From NCBI RefSeq assembly GCF_009866765.1, contig NZ_CP019431.1, forward strand, positions 2,418,001 to 2,482,000: DNA of 64,000 bases. Reading direction: 5' to 3'. Source of the DNA: Pseudomonas sp. S35 (GTDB lineage Bacteria; Pseudomonadota; Gammaproteobacteria; Pseudomonadales; Pseudomonadaceae). Shown piece by piece: positions 57,701 to 63,588 of the stretch. The notes beneath the pieces were generated by a model. The model made no database searches. It saw only the letters and a program-made list of their open reading frames with translations, and was not told the origin of the DNA. Made by a program: the position numbers and the translations under genes. Within the stretch, counting starts at the first letter, position 1; each line of letters opens with the position of its first letter.

Positions 57701-57747
57701 GCCAGGGTGTGCGGGCGTGGGGAGCGGGGCAGAGTGGGCGCGGTCAT
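48712..57747 (-). CDS. Giant secreted beta-propeller / beta-sandwich repeat protein with LEPR motif
   Basis: A protein of about 3,011 residues. Near the N-terminus is LALEPRMMFDAAAV, the LEPR-type motif of giant surface proteins. The body alternates four YVTN-like propeller blocks (about 219-539, 849-1237, 1382-1731, 2192-2549; repeated LSADGKSLYV) with three repeats of one beta-sandwich type (ending SGxRTxxLxxxxDNGG) and five of another (YxGASxxVxRxG...GNGLxL...VLHQLTYSN). An Ig-like domain follows at about 2692-2784 (LPDGLQFDPASRTLSGTL), then a charged tail. No RTX nonapeptides or classical signal peptide are seen. ATG 57747 has AAGGA upstream; ATG 57783 overlapping tadG is an alternative. 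Probably an adhesin or matrix protein (inference). Confidence 0.85.
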   Translation of the reverse strand: MTAPTLPRSPRPHTLALALEPRMMFDAAAVATAADTSAQAEAQNQAPTLSADASHATYTVGTDDANGVQVFKNASASTVESDQHFDSVQISVDSSNSKEALVIDGKTIELATEVSSATTQNGYSYSVTTSGGQTTITLSLASSTTAADTAADLKTLVDNIRYKALDTSIDSGARTITLTSVKDDGGTADGGKDTTALAVSSSISLVNDTNRAPVLADAGVPDLAQAATLKDLGTSKEIAYSSDGKHLYAAGTSGTLVTFAVDEHGNLSSEQVLKGVANLSSVSDLSLSADGKSLYVLSGNNLITLDVTSDGTLGNARSTSTSSAINIALSADSQQLYLTTQFGGMQVFNRDTATGNLTSLQTLNEGTLGGGRSRTIYSTGDYVFVVSGTSLVTLQRGSDGTLTKLSLGTLSVGITSSTATALTASKDGQFIYLSDASRGLIQSLQLRDSSDGKELVLVDSDSLTGVSSLALSSDGSRLFATSSSAGTLSVYRVGADGSLTLSGTLADVPGAATVSASPDGQSVVVGGTALNRFSDLPNYLTGTDATVASGVNLTDANLDRLNAGQGNYAGASFTLQRSGTADSADSFGLASGNGLTLSGNQLLKNGQQVGTFSQSNGVLTVSFSDQLTSAEANAVLHQVTLRNSTVADGSVISLSLLASDGALTSQALTLALLAGKNSAPTLSTSVVTPVPYDTAKTQTALFSDTAVNTGEVGQTLLSLEVNVTGVQNATHEYLIVDGSRIDLSTSANGTTTSGYSYSYVSSGDSATLHISRDSGISSTAVQTLVNGLRYVNDSSDAVSGSRTFTLGTLRDNGGSANGGADSRDLGISSTLAIAVNNAPTAAVDLSVDTRLYYFNGSLSGYSDYVSGVSLSSDGKTLLVLGTSGSNSSGTSYLRVYTRDLLTGALSLAQTFTQGTSDDPATAAIEVDGLNTMSTLTVSADGSAVYVAGSAGASANLLLFQRDASSGLLSFNSIVASQGQGTSGLDAAVSEIVLSADGKSLYTINGVNGHDASTGKSEVAMFSRDTTTGALTFIGSYVGGSAALGLNAPTGIVVSADGQSVYISNASSSMLTVLKRDTSSGVLTYVGVVNQASIAASAEAANQPSDTRYLQNLQDVVISPDDKFVYVTSGNFAFVSIFQRQADGNLSYVGSVNGYPLANSLALREMALSADGSVLYVSTYGGQSLLVFSRDTQTGQLTFVENLKGNKNYNHLAVSSDGLNIYTGTSSFIAGLDVLSAKASSTYIEQQASPFATNLSYSDVDLDALNSYLGASINVVRSGGASADDVFGLSAGNGLSLVGNQILFNGDAIAEVSNNAGTLNVTFTAAVDKAQVNRVLHQLTYTNGAASEPARVDLQVTFSDASKSVSTALVLWRTEAPVDSAQLPSIGGASGALDYAGTTQESVLAGTRDSVASSDGKFVYLVSIPSEGASSVNVFSRAADGSLTFVQNLADTSIAGLAGALKVHLSGDQNSLYVIGSDANSLVVFNRDSSSGKLTLASTLAGSDGQTITAVSSQGSLVFVAGADELRVYQQDSNGQLSLLTTYTDGVAGIDGLQGVAQLLVSADGRFLFVGANGDNSIATAFAINSDASLSLINSLAGSSADSSYFIKALSLSADGKSLYALNNDTEQTLQVLAIGADGRLSLAGSVALDGSVTDIQVSADGSAVFAVGSQVQLFNRDSSGNLSLRLSVDRWENPWNISFADLTSVSLSADGKQLYISGTVNWTETLLTLDIGLPDATYTEGDSAVVLLPSGHLADAQLDAADDYKGASLTVTREGGANAADTYTFADGNGLSLLNGQIFKGGVAIARFSEANGVLSVTFVASTSAADAQNVLRQIAYSNSSQDPAGAGGKPSFAMVLNDGDGNSATVLVKVNLIGINDPAILDSTVLDPTLHEDDEFVSLFKDTTIDTIEADQKIWQVVLTLDAAKAHDLLRVAGEKIDLDTATSGTRQTPSGLSYSLSISGNVTTVTLYLMRSASDTATVIDSIGFNNSGSDLSGTRTISLTLNEYTGETGPTRTTLGETVKVSLAGPSEPNTAPTLGNSGNASYTERGDAVAIAPNAVVHDAQMDRFNNGLGNYNGATLSVTLSGATSLDKLAFTAGNGLTLNGTALQKDGVTIGELSNANGVLSIRFNDDAGAIPTTADVQNALRQITYASDSHTPAASVAISVTLSDRSLSSSVLALTLNITAINDTPVVGKDPLLSQGDLAIVQNLTQVPGLGSLTGVSLSSDGRSVYVSDGSGAIALLARDPVTGSVSFVKTLANSGLDSVKQLLVSADGNQVYALGGNSGNTLVVLQRDTITGELSVKQTLTSDDSNNYSLFNPISVQESADGKNVYLLTDNGVTILSRSNGQLSYLNNLGNDAWSAPYQHQPVALVTAGDYVFVVTDPSSDNFANTLIAYKRGADGNLSVAGFVRDTQADSAGKTVSMADPKHLAVSADGQLIYVAGANSVQVLRFNAADGSFTDLGIRASGLATVTDMALSANGELLYVSSSDASVQRYNTANQQLKLINTVGAGDAPALVNAGAIGLSADGGVVVLGSGIAVLHAEAMAPIPYEIGTAPVAFTEHLLLSDAELDAANNYQGASISVSRSPSAVADDHFGFADGNGIRLVDGQLLQGAQVLGSFVDSGGTLTLTFSAAISSAQAQAILHQLTYSNSATTTANGALVLSVVLNDGAQNSQAQQVTLQVNNPEANLPPVVSPDGYVPPSAEAGKPYQVVLPTGLFSDPQGDVLTWRVDGLPDGLQFDPASRTLSGTLDTVGTLRLTVVASDPSGASASRALVLEVKAASVIPVVAEPINTVTPVVPGQHPGWIAPTPQRGQPAADMDRALQTRFVTAPSEPPALPTWLGLGTLNGLQDHDLAGLERARLAPTLDALRPVERGALLTRFQLPDSVAGHTAATLRQADGKPLPAWIRFDSRSGQIQVESRHLAELQRLKLRLETRDSQGNRVQVPVELQVHDDGNVSVETAPTPAPEAQAQAALSEHLHASGQSGLFARSQALLRALFGGDDKNAA

Positions 57748-57782
57748 GGCGAGATCCTTGGCGGAAAATGGAGGCGTGGGCA

Positions 57783-59342
57783 TTACTCGATCAGCCGCGC
57801 ATAACGCTCATGCTTGATCTTGTCGGCGATGTTCTTGAGCAGGGTGTCGATCTGGTCCTCACCTTCGGCGAAGTCTTCGGCGTCGGCGAACACCATGTTC
57901 TTGTCGCCGTTGGTGCAGACCCGCAGGCCGGGGCCGGCGACGCGGTCGAACAGTTGGCGGCCGAAGTTCTGCGGGTCACCGGGGCGCACGCCGATGAAGT
58001 AGAACTTGAGGTTGCGCTGGCGAAAGCTGTCGCACAGGCGCGTGAAGCGGCGCCCGGCGACTTCCGTGGACGGCGTGGTATTGCTCTCGCCGTCGATGGC
58101 CTGGCCGACTTCGGCGTTGTAGCTGTCGGTGTCGAACCAGTCGCCGGTGGTGTTGGCGAGCATCACGATGATCTTCACGTTGTCGGCATTGCCGTCTTCG
58201 TTGAAGTCCAGGGGCAATTCGTTGTCGCCCCAGCCGTTGGCGCCGCGCATGTTCGGTGACAAGGCCGAGCCGGCCCAGCCCATCGCGATCGCGTAGTTGG
58301 TGTTGAAGCGGGTGCTGAGCAAGTCCAGGCGTTTGTCGATTTCTTCGCGGTCCTGGGTCAGGGGCAACAGGGCGGCATTGGGGCAGCCTCTATCGGCGAC
58401 CATGAAGCGCGTATCGACCACGCCGTCGGCCTGGCCGAAATCCGGGTTGGGCCCACGCCAGGAAATCGCCGGCGCGCCCGGGCTGCCATTGACCGGCAGG
58501 TCGTGGCGGTAGTGGATCTTGAATTGCCCGGCCGGTGGTTGATCCCAGTAGTAATTCTGGCCCAGGCCGAGGCCGCGGTAGACACACAGCAGGTTGGCAC
58601 GCCGGTCGGGGATGCGCCGGTCCGCCAGGCTGCTGTAGCCGGTGCGGAACAGGCTGCGCAGTTCAATCGGGTTGAGCGCGCCCGGCGCCGCCCAGCGGTT
58701 GATGCGCTGCGGGTCCTTGGGGTCGTAGACGTTGACCGACTGGCTGTAGGGGATCAGTGACAGCCACACCTTGGCGTCGCTGTCTTCGTTGCTGTCTTCC
58801 CCCAGCAAGTTACCGGCGAAGGATTTGCCCAGGCGACGCAGGGCGGCAAGGTTGGGCGTGGTTTCACTCAGGGTGGTGGGCAGGATCAGCGCCACTTCGG
58901 TGGGCCGTGACACCACTTCAACGGTGGAATGCACGTGCTGCTGGCGTCGCTCGCCACCGATCAATACGGCCTGGGCGTGCAGGCTGACTTCCACGCGCAA
59001 GGTCAGAGGCTTTTCATCGCCACCGCCGGCGCTGCTGACCTTCAGCGAGTCGTACTCCAGTTGCTCGAACAGGTCGCTGTCCATGCCCAGGTTGTTCTGC
59101 ACGTAGCCCCAGGCGATTTTTTTCAACTCGGCCGGCGTGCTGCGGCTGTCCATCAACTGCTGGTTGCCGATGGCGATGGCGGCGGCGTCGGTGGCGCGTT
59201 TGACCTGGGCGGCGTTGTTGGTCATGCGCAACAGGTCGATGGCGTAGGCAGTAGCGAGCAGGGCGCCACCGATGGCCAATACCATGAACGGTCCAACGCC
59301 GCCGTGTTGATCGCGGCAGAGGCGCTTGAGGGTGTTTTTCAT
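57783..59342 (-). CDS. tadG: Tad pilus assembly protein TadG-like
   Basis: A 519-residue protein starting MKNTLKRLCRDQHGGVGPFMVLAIGGALLATAYAIDLLRMTNNAAQVKRATDAAAIAIGNQ, the TadE/TadG-type N-terminal membrane helix with its positively charged leader (Flp-pseudopilin-like). The remainder is a periplasmic domain with a von Willebrand-like outline (VALILPTTLSETTPNLAALRRLGKSF ... VKIIVMLANTTGDWFDTDSYNAEVG ... LKFYFIGVRPGDP). TadG proteins assist Tad pilus assembly or anchoring. Its stop overlaps or abuts the giant gene's possible start, so the two are on one transcript. The longer frame to 59429 is not used; a 40-codon ORF overlaps this start (ATGA). Confidence 0.85.
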   Translation of the reverse strand: MKNTLKRLCRDQHGGVGPFMVLAIGGALLATAYAIDLLRMTNNAAQVKRATDAAAIAIGNQQLMDSRSTPAELKKIAWGYVQNNLGMDSDLFEQLEYDSLKVSSAGGGDEKPLTLRVEVSLHAQAVLIGGERRQQHVHSTVEVVSRPTEVALILPTTLSETTPNLAALRRLGKSFAGNLLGEDSNEDSDAKVWLSLIPYSQSVNVYDPKDPQRINRWAAPGALNPIELRSLFRTGYSSLADRRIPDRRANLLCVYRGLGLGQNYYWDQPPAGQFKIHYRHDLPVNGSPGAPAISWRGPNPDFGQADGVVDTRFMVADRGCPNAALLPLTQDREEIDKRLDLLSTRFNTNYAIAMGWAGSALSPNMRGANGWGDNELPLDFNEDGNADNVKIIVMLANTTGDWFDTDSYNAEVGQAIDGESNTTPSTEVAGRRFTRLCDSFRQRNLKFYFIGVRPGDPQNFGRQLFDRVAGPGLRVCTNGDKNMVFADAEDFAEGEDQIDTLLKNIADKIKHERYARLIE

Positions 59343-59461
59343 TTGGGCTTGACCACCGACAACACGTCGCAGGGCAGGTGCAGGCCTTCGTAGGCCAGGC
59401 CCGCGTTGACCAGCAGGCGCAACAACCATTGAGTGGGGAACCGGGAAAGCGGGCGTGTCAT
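59339..59461 (-). CDS. 40-codon ORF coupled to tadG
   Basis: MTRPLSRFPTQWLLRLLVNAGLAYEGLHLPCDVLSVVKPK, ending in an ATGA overlap with the tadG start. It has a hydrophobic middle and no good ribosome binding site. It lies 74 bases after the palindrome copy B and could be a translational leader or a small membrane protein. tadG itself lacks a clear ribosome binding site, which supports coupling. Confidence 0.4.
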   Translation of the reverse strand: MTRPLSRFPTQWLLRLLVNAGLAYEGLHLPCDVLSVVKPK

Positions 59462-59485
59462 CGGGGGCTCATCGTGGGCTGCGCA

Positions 59486-59552
59486 AGTGGCGGCAAAGAT
59501 AAGAACTATTCCCAACATCGGGCAATCACTGGTTCATTAAGAATGCTTAATA
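59486..59552 (-). promoter_or_regulatory. Conserved promoter region and palindrome, copy B (tadG/giant unit)
   Basis: Near copy of 48634-48698: AGTGGCGGCAAAGATAAGAA is identical, then CTATTCCCAACATC against TTATTCGCAATATC, then GGTTCATTAAGAATGCTTAA. The palindrome CATTAAG-AATG-CTTAATA lies at 59535-59552. It divides the tad cluster into tadA-tadF (upstream) and tadG-giant gene (downstream), suggesting a separate promoter for the latter. Confidence 0.6.
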
Positions 59553-59626
59553 CGGGGAGTGAAAGCGTGGCGGCCCGTGCATATTTGGATCTGCGTTTTT
59601 CAGGGACAGCGTGAGAACGATCACAC

Positions 59627-60217
59627 TCAACCCGCATCCTCATCCAACCCCGCCTCCCGGGCCAATTGCTTGTCCAGCTCCGGCTCGTCATACAGCATGC
59701 GGCTGAACGCCAGTGCCTCGATGTCCTTGTCCATCAACAACCCGCTGCCCAGCAGCAACGTGTTGGTATTACGGCACAACTGCACCACCACCAATGAGCG
59801 CACGCTTGTGGTGGTGTTGCCATTGGCGTCATCGCTCGGCAGCTGTTCCTCGGGCAAGCCGCCGACGTAATGCTTGCCCTGGCTGTAACTGGGGCAGATC
59901 CCGGTGACGCTGCCGCGTTGCAGAGGCTTCCAGGTCATGTTGCGGTCCAGCGAGACCTTGCTGATCACCAGTTGATAATCACCCAGGATCTTTGGCGAAG
60001 CCGCCTGGCGCAGCAGGGCGTCGAGGCCGTCGCTGTCCAGTGTGGGTTGGGCGGCGAGGACCGAGGCGATGTTGTGGGCCGACTGTTCCATATAGGCCCG
60101 TGCCTGATGCACGTTGTACAGGTCGGCGCTGACCAGGGCGGTGCCGATCAGCAGGGGCAACACCAGGATGCCCTCCATCATGGCAACGCCGCGTTGGCGG
60201 CGGGGCAGGTTGCGCAT
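59627..60217 (-). CDS. tadF: Tad pilus assembly protein TadF-like (TadE family)
   Basis: A 196-residue minor pseudopilin-like protein: MRNLPRRQRGVAMMEGILVLPLLIGTALVSADLYNVHQARAYMEQSAHNIASVLAA is a TadE-type N-terminal helix with a Glu after the charged leader. The rest is periplasmic with two Cys residues (ICPSYSQG, QLCRNTN). The start overlaps the tadE stop (TGATG). Confidence 0.82.
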   Translation of the reverse strand: MRNLPRRQRGVAMMEGILVLPLLIGTALVSADLYNVHQARAYMEQSAHNIASVLAAQPTLDSDGLDALLRQAASPKILGDYQLVISKVSLDRNMTWKPLQRGSVTGICPSYSQGKHYVGGLPEEQLPSDDANGNTTTSVRSLVVVQLCRNTNTLLLGSGLLMDKDIEALAFSRMLYDEPELDKQLAREAGLDEDAG

Positions 60218-60747
60218 CAACTGTCATCCTCGGTCGGGTCTTCGCTGGGCAGGTTGCCCAGCAGGTGGCGGTATTGGTACTGGAAGCCGCTGCCCAGCCC
60301 GAAGAGGCTGGGCAGCGGGGTGATGAAGGTCTGGCTGAGGTCGACGGTGATGCTCAGGATCGGCGGCGACTTAAAATTTTGCGCCTGTTCCTTCTGTTCT
60401 TCCGCGGTGGCGCTCTGGCGGTTCTGGCCGAACAGGTGCAGGTTGTCGAAGGGCAGCACGTCAATCTCCAGGTTGTCTTCGGTGAGAAAGCCATAGGAGT
60501 AGCTGAGCATGCGCGTCTCGATATCCGTTTGCAGGGTGTCGGCGCTTTTCAGGTAGAAGCTTTTCTCGGCACGAAAATCCTGCACCGCATGTTCCAGGGC
60601 CAGGCTGCCGATACCGATCACCATCGCAATGCGCGCCAGTTCGAACAGGATCATCACCGCAAACAACAGCACGGGGAGGATGAACGCGGTTTCGGTGGAG
60701 GTGACAGCGTCCTGCCCGCGCCACAGACGTCTCAAGGCATTGGCCAT
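60217..60747 (-). CDS. tadE: Tad pilus assembly protein TadE
   Basis: A 176-residue minor pseudopilin. The N-terminus MANALRRLWRGQDAVTSTETAFILPVLLFAVMILFELARIAMVIGIG matches the TadE family, with the conserved E within the prepilin-type helix. Start and stop overlap neighbouring genes by one base (TGATG on both sides), indicating tight translational coupling in the tad operon. Confidence 0.88.
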   Translation of the reverse strand: MANALRRLWRGQDAVTSTETAFILPVLLFAVMILFELARIAMVIGIGSLALEHAVQDFRAEKSFYLKSADTLQTDIETRMLSYSYGFLTEDNLEIDVLPFDNLHLFGQNRQSATAEEQKEQAQNFKSPPILSITVDLSQTFITPLPSLFGLGSGFQYQYRHLLGNLPSEDPTEDDS

Positions 60748-61610
60748 CAGCGTTGCTCGGTCAGCACCAGGGGCCGCTGGCTGGCGGCAAGCAGTTCGCT
60801 GGCCAGCGGCGCGCCGTGGGTGATGCGCTCGCGGGTGGCCTGAAAGTCGCGCAGGATCGGTTCGGCGTAGCTGGGATCAAGACTTTCCAGCAGCACGCGG
60901 CGGGCGGTGTCGTCGTGACCCTCCAGCACGTAAGCCAGGGCCAGGTTGAGTTTCAGCGACGCTTCGCGGCTTTCCCGGGGCTGGTTGAGCAGGCCGATGG
61001 CCTTGGCGCTGTCGCCGCTGGCCAGCCAGTTGAGGGCCAGGTTATTGGTGGCGGCGACATTCGACGGGTCGATGGCCAAGGCTTTTTCAAACGCGTCGCG
61101 TGCGGCCTGGTTCTGCCCCTGGATATTCAGCGCTACGCCCAGGCCGTTGAGGTTTTGCGGGTTGTCGGGCTCGACATCAAGGGCGCACTGGAAGTCCTTG
61201 GCTGCCAGCGCTGCGCCGCCCATGGCCAGGCGCGCACGGGCCAGGCCGCTGCACAGGGCCACACGCTGGTCGCCGGGCATGGCTTGCAGGTTGCCGCCCA
61301 GTTCCTGGCGCGCCCGGTCGTACAGCGCGAAGGTCTCGCGTGGCGAGCGTACTTGGGCCGCAACGCTGGCGTATTCGATCAGGTACACGCCCTTGAGCTG
61401 CTGGCGCTGGTCCATGCGCTCATAGATTTCATAGGCGCCCGGCAGGCGCCCGTTGTCGCGTAGCACACGGGCCAGGCGCAGGGCTTCCTTGGCTTCTTTG
61501 CTGTCGAGGCTGGCGACGGCGCCGGTATCACGGTGAAGGGAGGGCAGGCTGCTGCAACCGCTGAGGGTCAACAGGCTGAGCAACAGCGCGGCGGGCAGGG
61601 CACGGGACAT
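60747..61610 (-). CDS. tadD: Tad pilus lipoprotein TadD (TPR)
   Basis: A 287-residue lipoprotein with signal and lipobox (LLLSLLTLSGCSS) and at least four tetratricopeptide repeats (for example DFQCALDVEPDNPQNLNGLGVALNIQGQNQAARDAFEKALAIDPSNVAATNNLALNWLASGD). TadD is an outer-membrane-associated pilotin-like factor for the secretin RcpA/CpaC. ATG 61610 sits at the start of the signal peptide behind GGAG; the frame to 61640 is longer without support. Confidence 0.9.
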   Translation of the reverse strand: MSRALPAALLLSLLTLSGCSSLPSLHRDTGAVASLDSKEAKEALRLARVLRDNGRLPGAYEIYERMDQRQQLKGVYLIEYASVAAQVRSPRETFALYDRARQELGGNLQAMPGDQRVALCSGLARARLAMGGAALAAKDFQCALDVEPDNPQNLNGLGVALNIQGQNQAARDAFEKALAIDPSNVAATNNLALNWLASGDSAKAIGLLNQPRESREASLKLNLALAYVLEGHDDTARRVLLESLDPSYAEPILRDFQATRERITHGAPLASELLAASQRPLVLTEQR

Positions 61611-61636
61611 GGCGGTAGGGCTCCGAAAAAACAAGG

Positions 61637-62590
61637 TCAACTGCCCAGCAGGCGGATGATGCGAACCATCGCCGGGGCGCCCATCATCGCGATGATCGGC
61701 GGCAGGATCAGGGTCATCAGCGGTACGCTGAGTTGCGCCGGCAACTTGCCGGCCTTTTCTTCAAGGTTGAGGATCAGGGTCTTGCGGCTTTCATCGGCAA
61801 TCGTGCGCAGCGCCTGGGACAATGGCGTGCCGTAGCGTTCGGCCTGGATCAGGGTCGCGACCATCACTTCCACGCTGCGTACGCCAGTGCGTTCGGCGAG
61901 GTTGAGCAAGGCTTTGGGGCGGTCGCTGAGGATCTGCAGTTCGGCCTGGGTGTAGCGCAGCTCATCGGCCATTTCCACGGCGGACAGGCTGATCTCGCGG
62001 GCCACCACTTGCAGCACACGGCCCAGCGGCAGGCCGGCTTCGGCGCAGATCACCATCAAGTCCAGGGCGTCCGGCAGGCTGCGGTCCAGGCGTGCGCCAC
62101 GGCGGCCGGCGCGAACCTTGAGCCACAACTCCGGCAATGTGGCGCCGACAAACAACGCGATCAGGCCGCCGGCGATACCGTTCAGGCTCATGCGCGAGCC
62201 GGGTTCCAGCACACCGAACAGCACGCCGCAGAGCAACGCCAGGCCCAAGGTGTATTTGCCACTCATCAACAGGCCCAGGGCTTCGCGACTGCGAAAACCG
62301 GCCATGCCCAGCAGGCGGCGCAAGTGTTCGCGGTCGCTGGCGGTGCCGGCGAGTTGGTCGCCGACTCGGGCAACCGGCACAAGCAACGCGCGCAGGCGTG
62401 GTGACAGTTGCAGGCCCTGGCCGCGCACAATGGTGTCGTCGACCGCTGCGGCATCGGCGTTCTTTTTGCCCAGGCGCAGCGCCAAACCATCGGGCCGCTG
62501 TTGACGGTAAGCACCGATCAGCGCAACGCCCACACCGCACAACAGCAGGCCCAGGGCGCCTTGGGCGAAGGGATCATCGAGTAGGTTCAT
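61637..62590 (-). CDS. tadC: Tad inner-membrane platform protein TadC
   Basis: A 317-residue type II secretion F-domain protein with membrane helices at about 12-28, 110-155 and the C-terminus. The T2SSF core reads RSLPDALDLMVICAEAGLPLGRVLQVVAREISLSAVEMADELRYTQAELQILSDRPKALLNLAERTGVRSVEVMVATLIQAERYGTPLSQALRTIADESR. With TadB it forms the assembly platform for Flp pili. The start overlaps the tadB stop (ATGA). Confidence 0.92.
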   Translation of the reverse strand: MNLLDDPFAQGALGLLLCGVGVALIGAYRQQRPDGLALRLGKKNADAAAVDDTIVRGQGLQLSPRLRALLVPVARVGDQLAGTASDREHLRRLLGMAGFRSREALGLLMSGKYTLGLALLCGVLFGVLEPGSRMSLNGIAGGLIALFVGATLPELWLKVRAGRRGARLDRSLPDALDLMVICAEAGLPLGRVLQVVAREISLSAVEMADELRYTQAELQILSDRPKALLNLAERTGVRSVEVMVATLIQAERYGTPLSQALRTIADESRKTLILNLEEKAGKLPAQLSVPLMTLILPPIIAMMGAPAMVRIIRLLGS

Positions 62591-63588
62591 AGGACTCTGC
62601 GCACCATCATGTGGGTGATCAACAGGCCCAGGGTCACGCTGCCGAACGCATAGAACAGCACGCTGTTGCCGGTGGGGTCGTTAAGCAGGAAGTGAAAGTC
62701 CTTGGGTGAATTGACGTACATGTAGCCCAGGGACAGTGGCACCAGTGCGCCGACAATCTTCGCCGAGGCGCGGGCTTCGGAGGTCTTGGCCTGGATCTTC
62801 AGTTGCAACTCATGGCGCTCGCGCAGGGTGGCTGACAACCGATCCAGGGTCTCGCCCAGGCGCCCGCCGGCCTCTTGGTTGATGATCAGGATCACCGCGA
62901 AAAACCGGTACTCGTTCAGCGGTACGCGCAGGGTCGAGTCCTGCATCACCTGGCGCAGTGGTACGCCCAGGCGCAGCCAGTTGTCGATCAGGGCAAATTC
63001 CACCGCGAGCGGGCCGGGGATGTTTTCCGCCACCAGGGTGAACGCGTTGCTGATCGGCACGCCGGCACGGGCGGTGCGGGTGATGGCGTCGATGGCCTGG
63101 GGCAGGCTCAACTTGAGTTCCTTGAGGTGCTTGCCCAGTGCGTTGCGGTACAGCACATTGCCGATGCCAAAGAATGCCAGCAGCCCGAACAGGCTGCCGA
63201 ACAGCAGCGGCATTGGGGTGTCGCGGCCCAGAACAACGGCGATCATCAGGCTGCACAAACTCAGCAAAATAATGCGCATGCGCAAGGTCTTGTGCCATCC
63301 CAGTACCCGCAGGTCGAGCCACACTCGTGCAATGGCGGGGCCGAGCAGTGGCAGGTTGGCGAGCGGCGGGTTTTCCAGTTCACGCAGCACGTCTTCGGCC
63401 TCGGCCAGTTGCCCGGTAGACCTGGCGGCCAAAGCTTCATGACTGTCGAACAGGGCCTTGAGGCGTTCCAGGCGCAAGCGGTTGGCCTCGGCGCTCTGGC
63501 GCTTGCCGTTGAGGCTACGCGCCACCAGGAAGCCCAGCAGCACCAACACAAATATCAGCAGGGTGAACAGGTCGAGAAGGGCGTCCAT
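62587..63588 (-). CDS. tadB: Tad inner-membrane platform protein TadB
   Basis: A 333-residue T2SSF-type membrane protein. It shows an N-terminal helix (LFTLLIFVLVLLGFLVARSL), a charged region, central helices, and LKLSLPQAIDAITRTARAGVPISNAFTLVAENIPGPLAVEFALIDNWLRLGVPLRQVM, the TadB signature, with TLRERHELQLKIQAKTSEARASAKIVGALVPLSL. The ATG at 63588 overlaps the tadA stop (TGATG). Confidence 0.92.
   Translation of the reverse strand: MDALLDLFTLLIFVLVLLGFLVARSLNGKRQSAEANRLRLERLKALFDSHEALAARSTGQLAEAEDVLRELENPPLANLPLLGPAIARVWLDLRVLGWHKTLRMRIILLSLCSLMIAVVLGRDTPMPLLFGSLFGLLAFFGIGNVLYRNALGKHLKELKLSLPQAIDAITRTARAGVPISNAFTLVAENIPGPLAVEFALIDNWLRLGVPLRQVMQDSTLRVPLNEYRFFAVILIINQEAGGRLGETLDRLSATLRERHELQLKIQAKTSEARASAKIVGALVPLSLGYMYVNSPKDFHFLLNDPTGNSVLFYAFGSVTLGLLITHMMVRRVL

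Noticed and set aside
48712..57747. RTX adhesin (LapA/BapA type)
   Set aside because: I looked for GGxGxDxxx nonapeptides and a C-terminal type I signal and saw none; the exporter also lacks an ABC ATPase.
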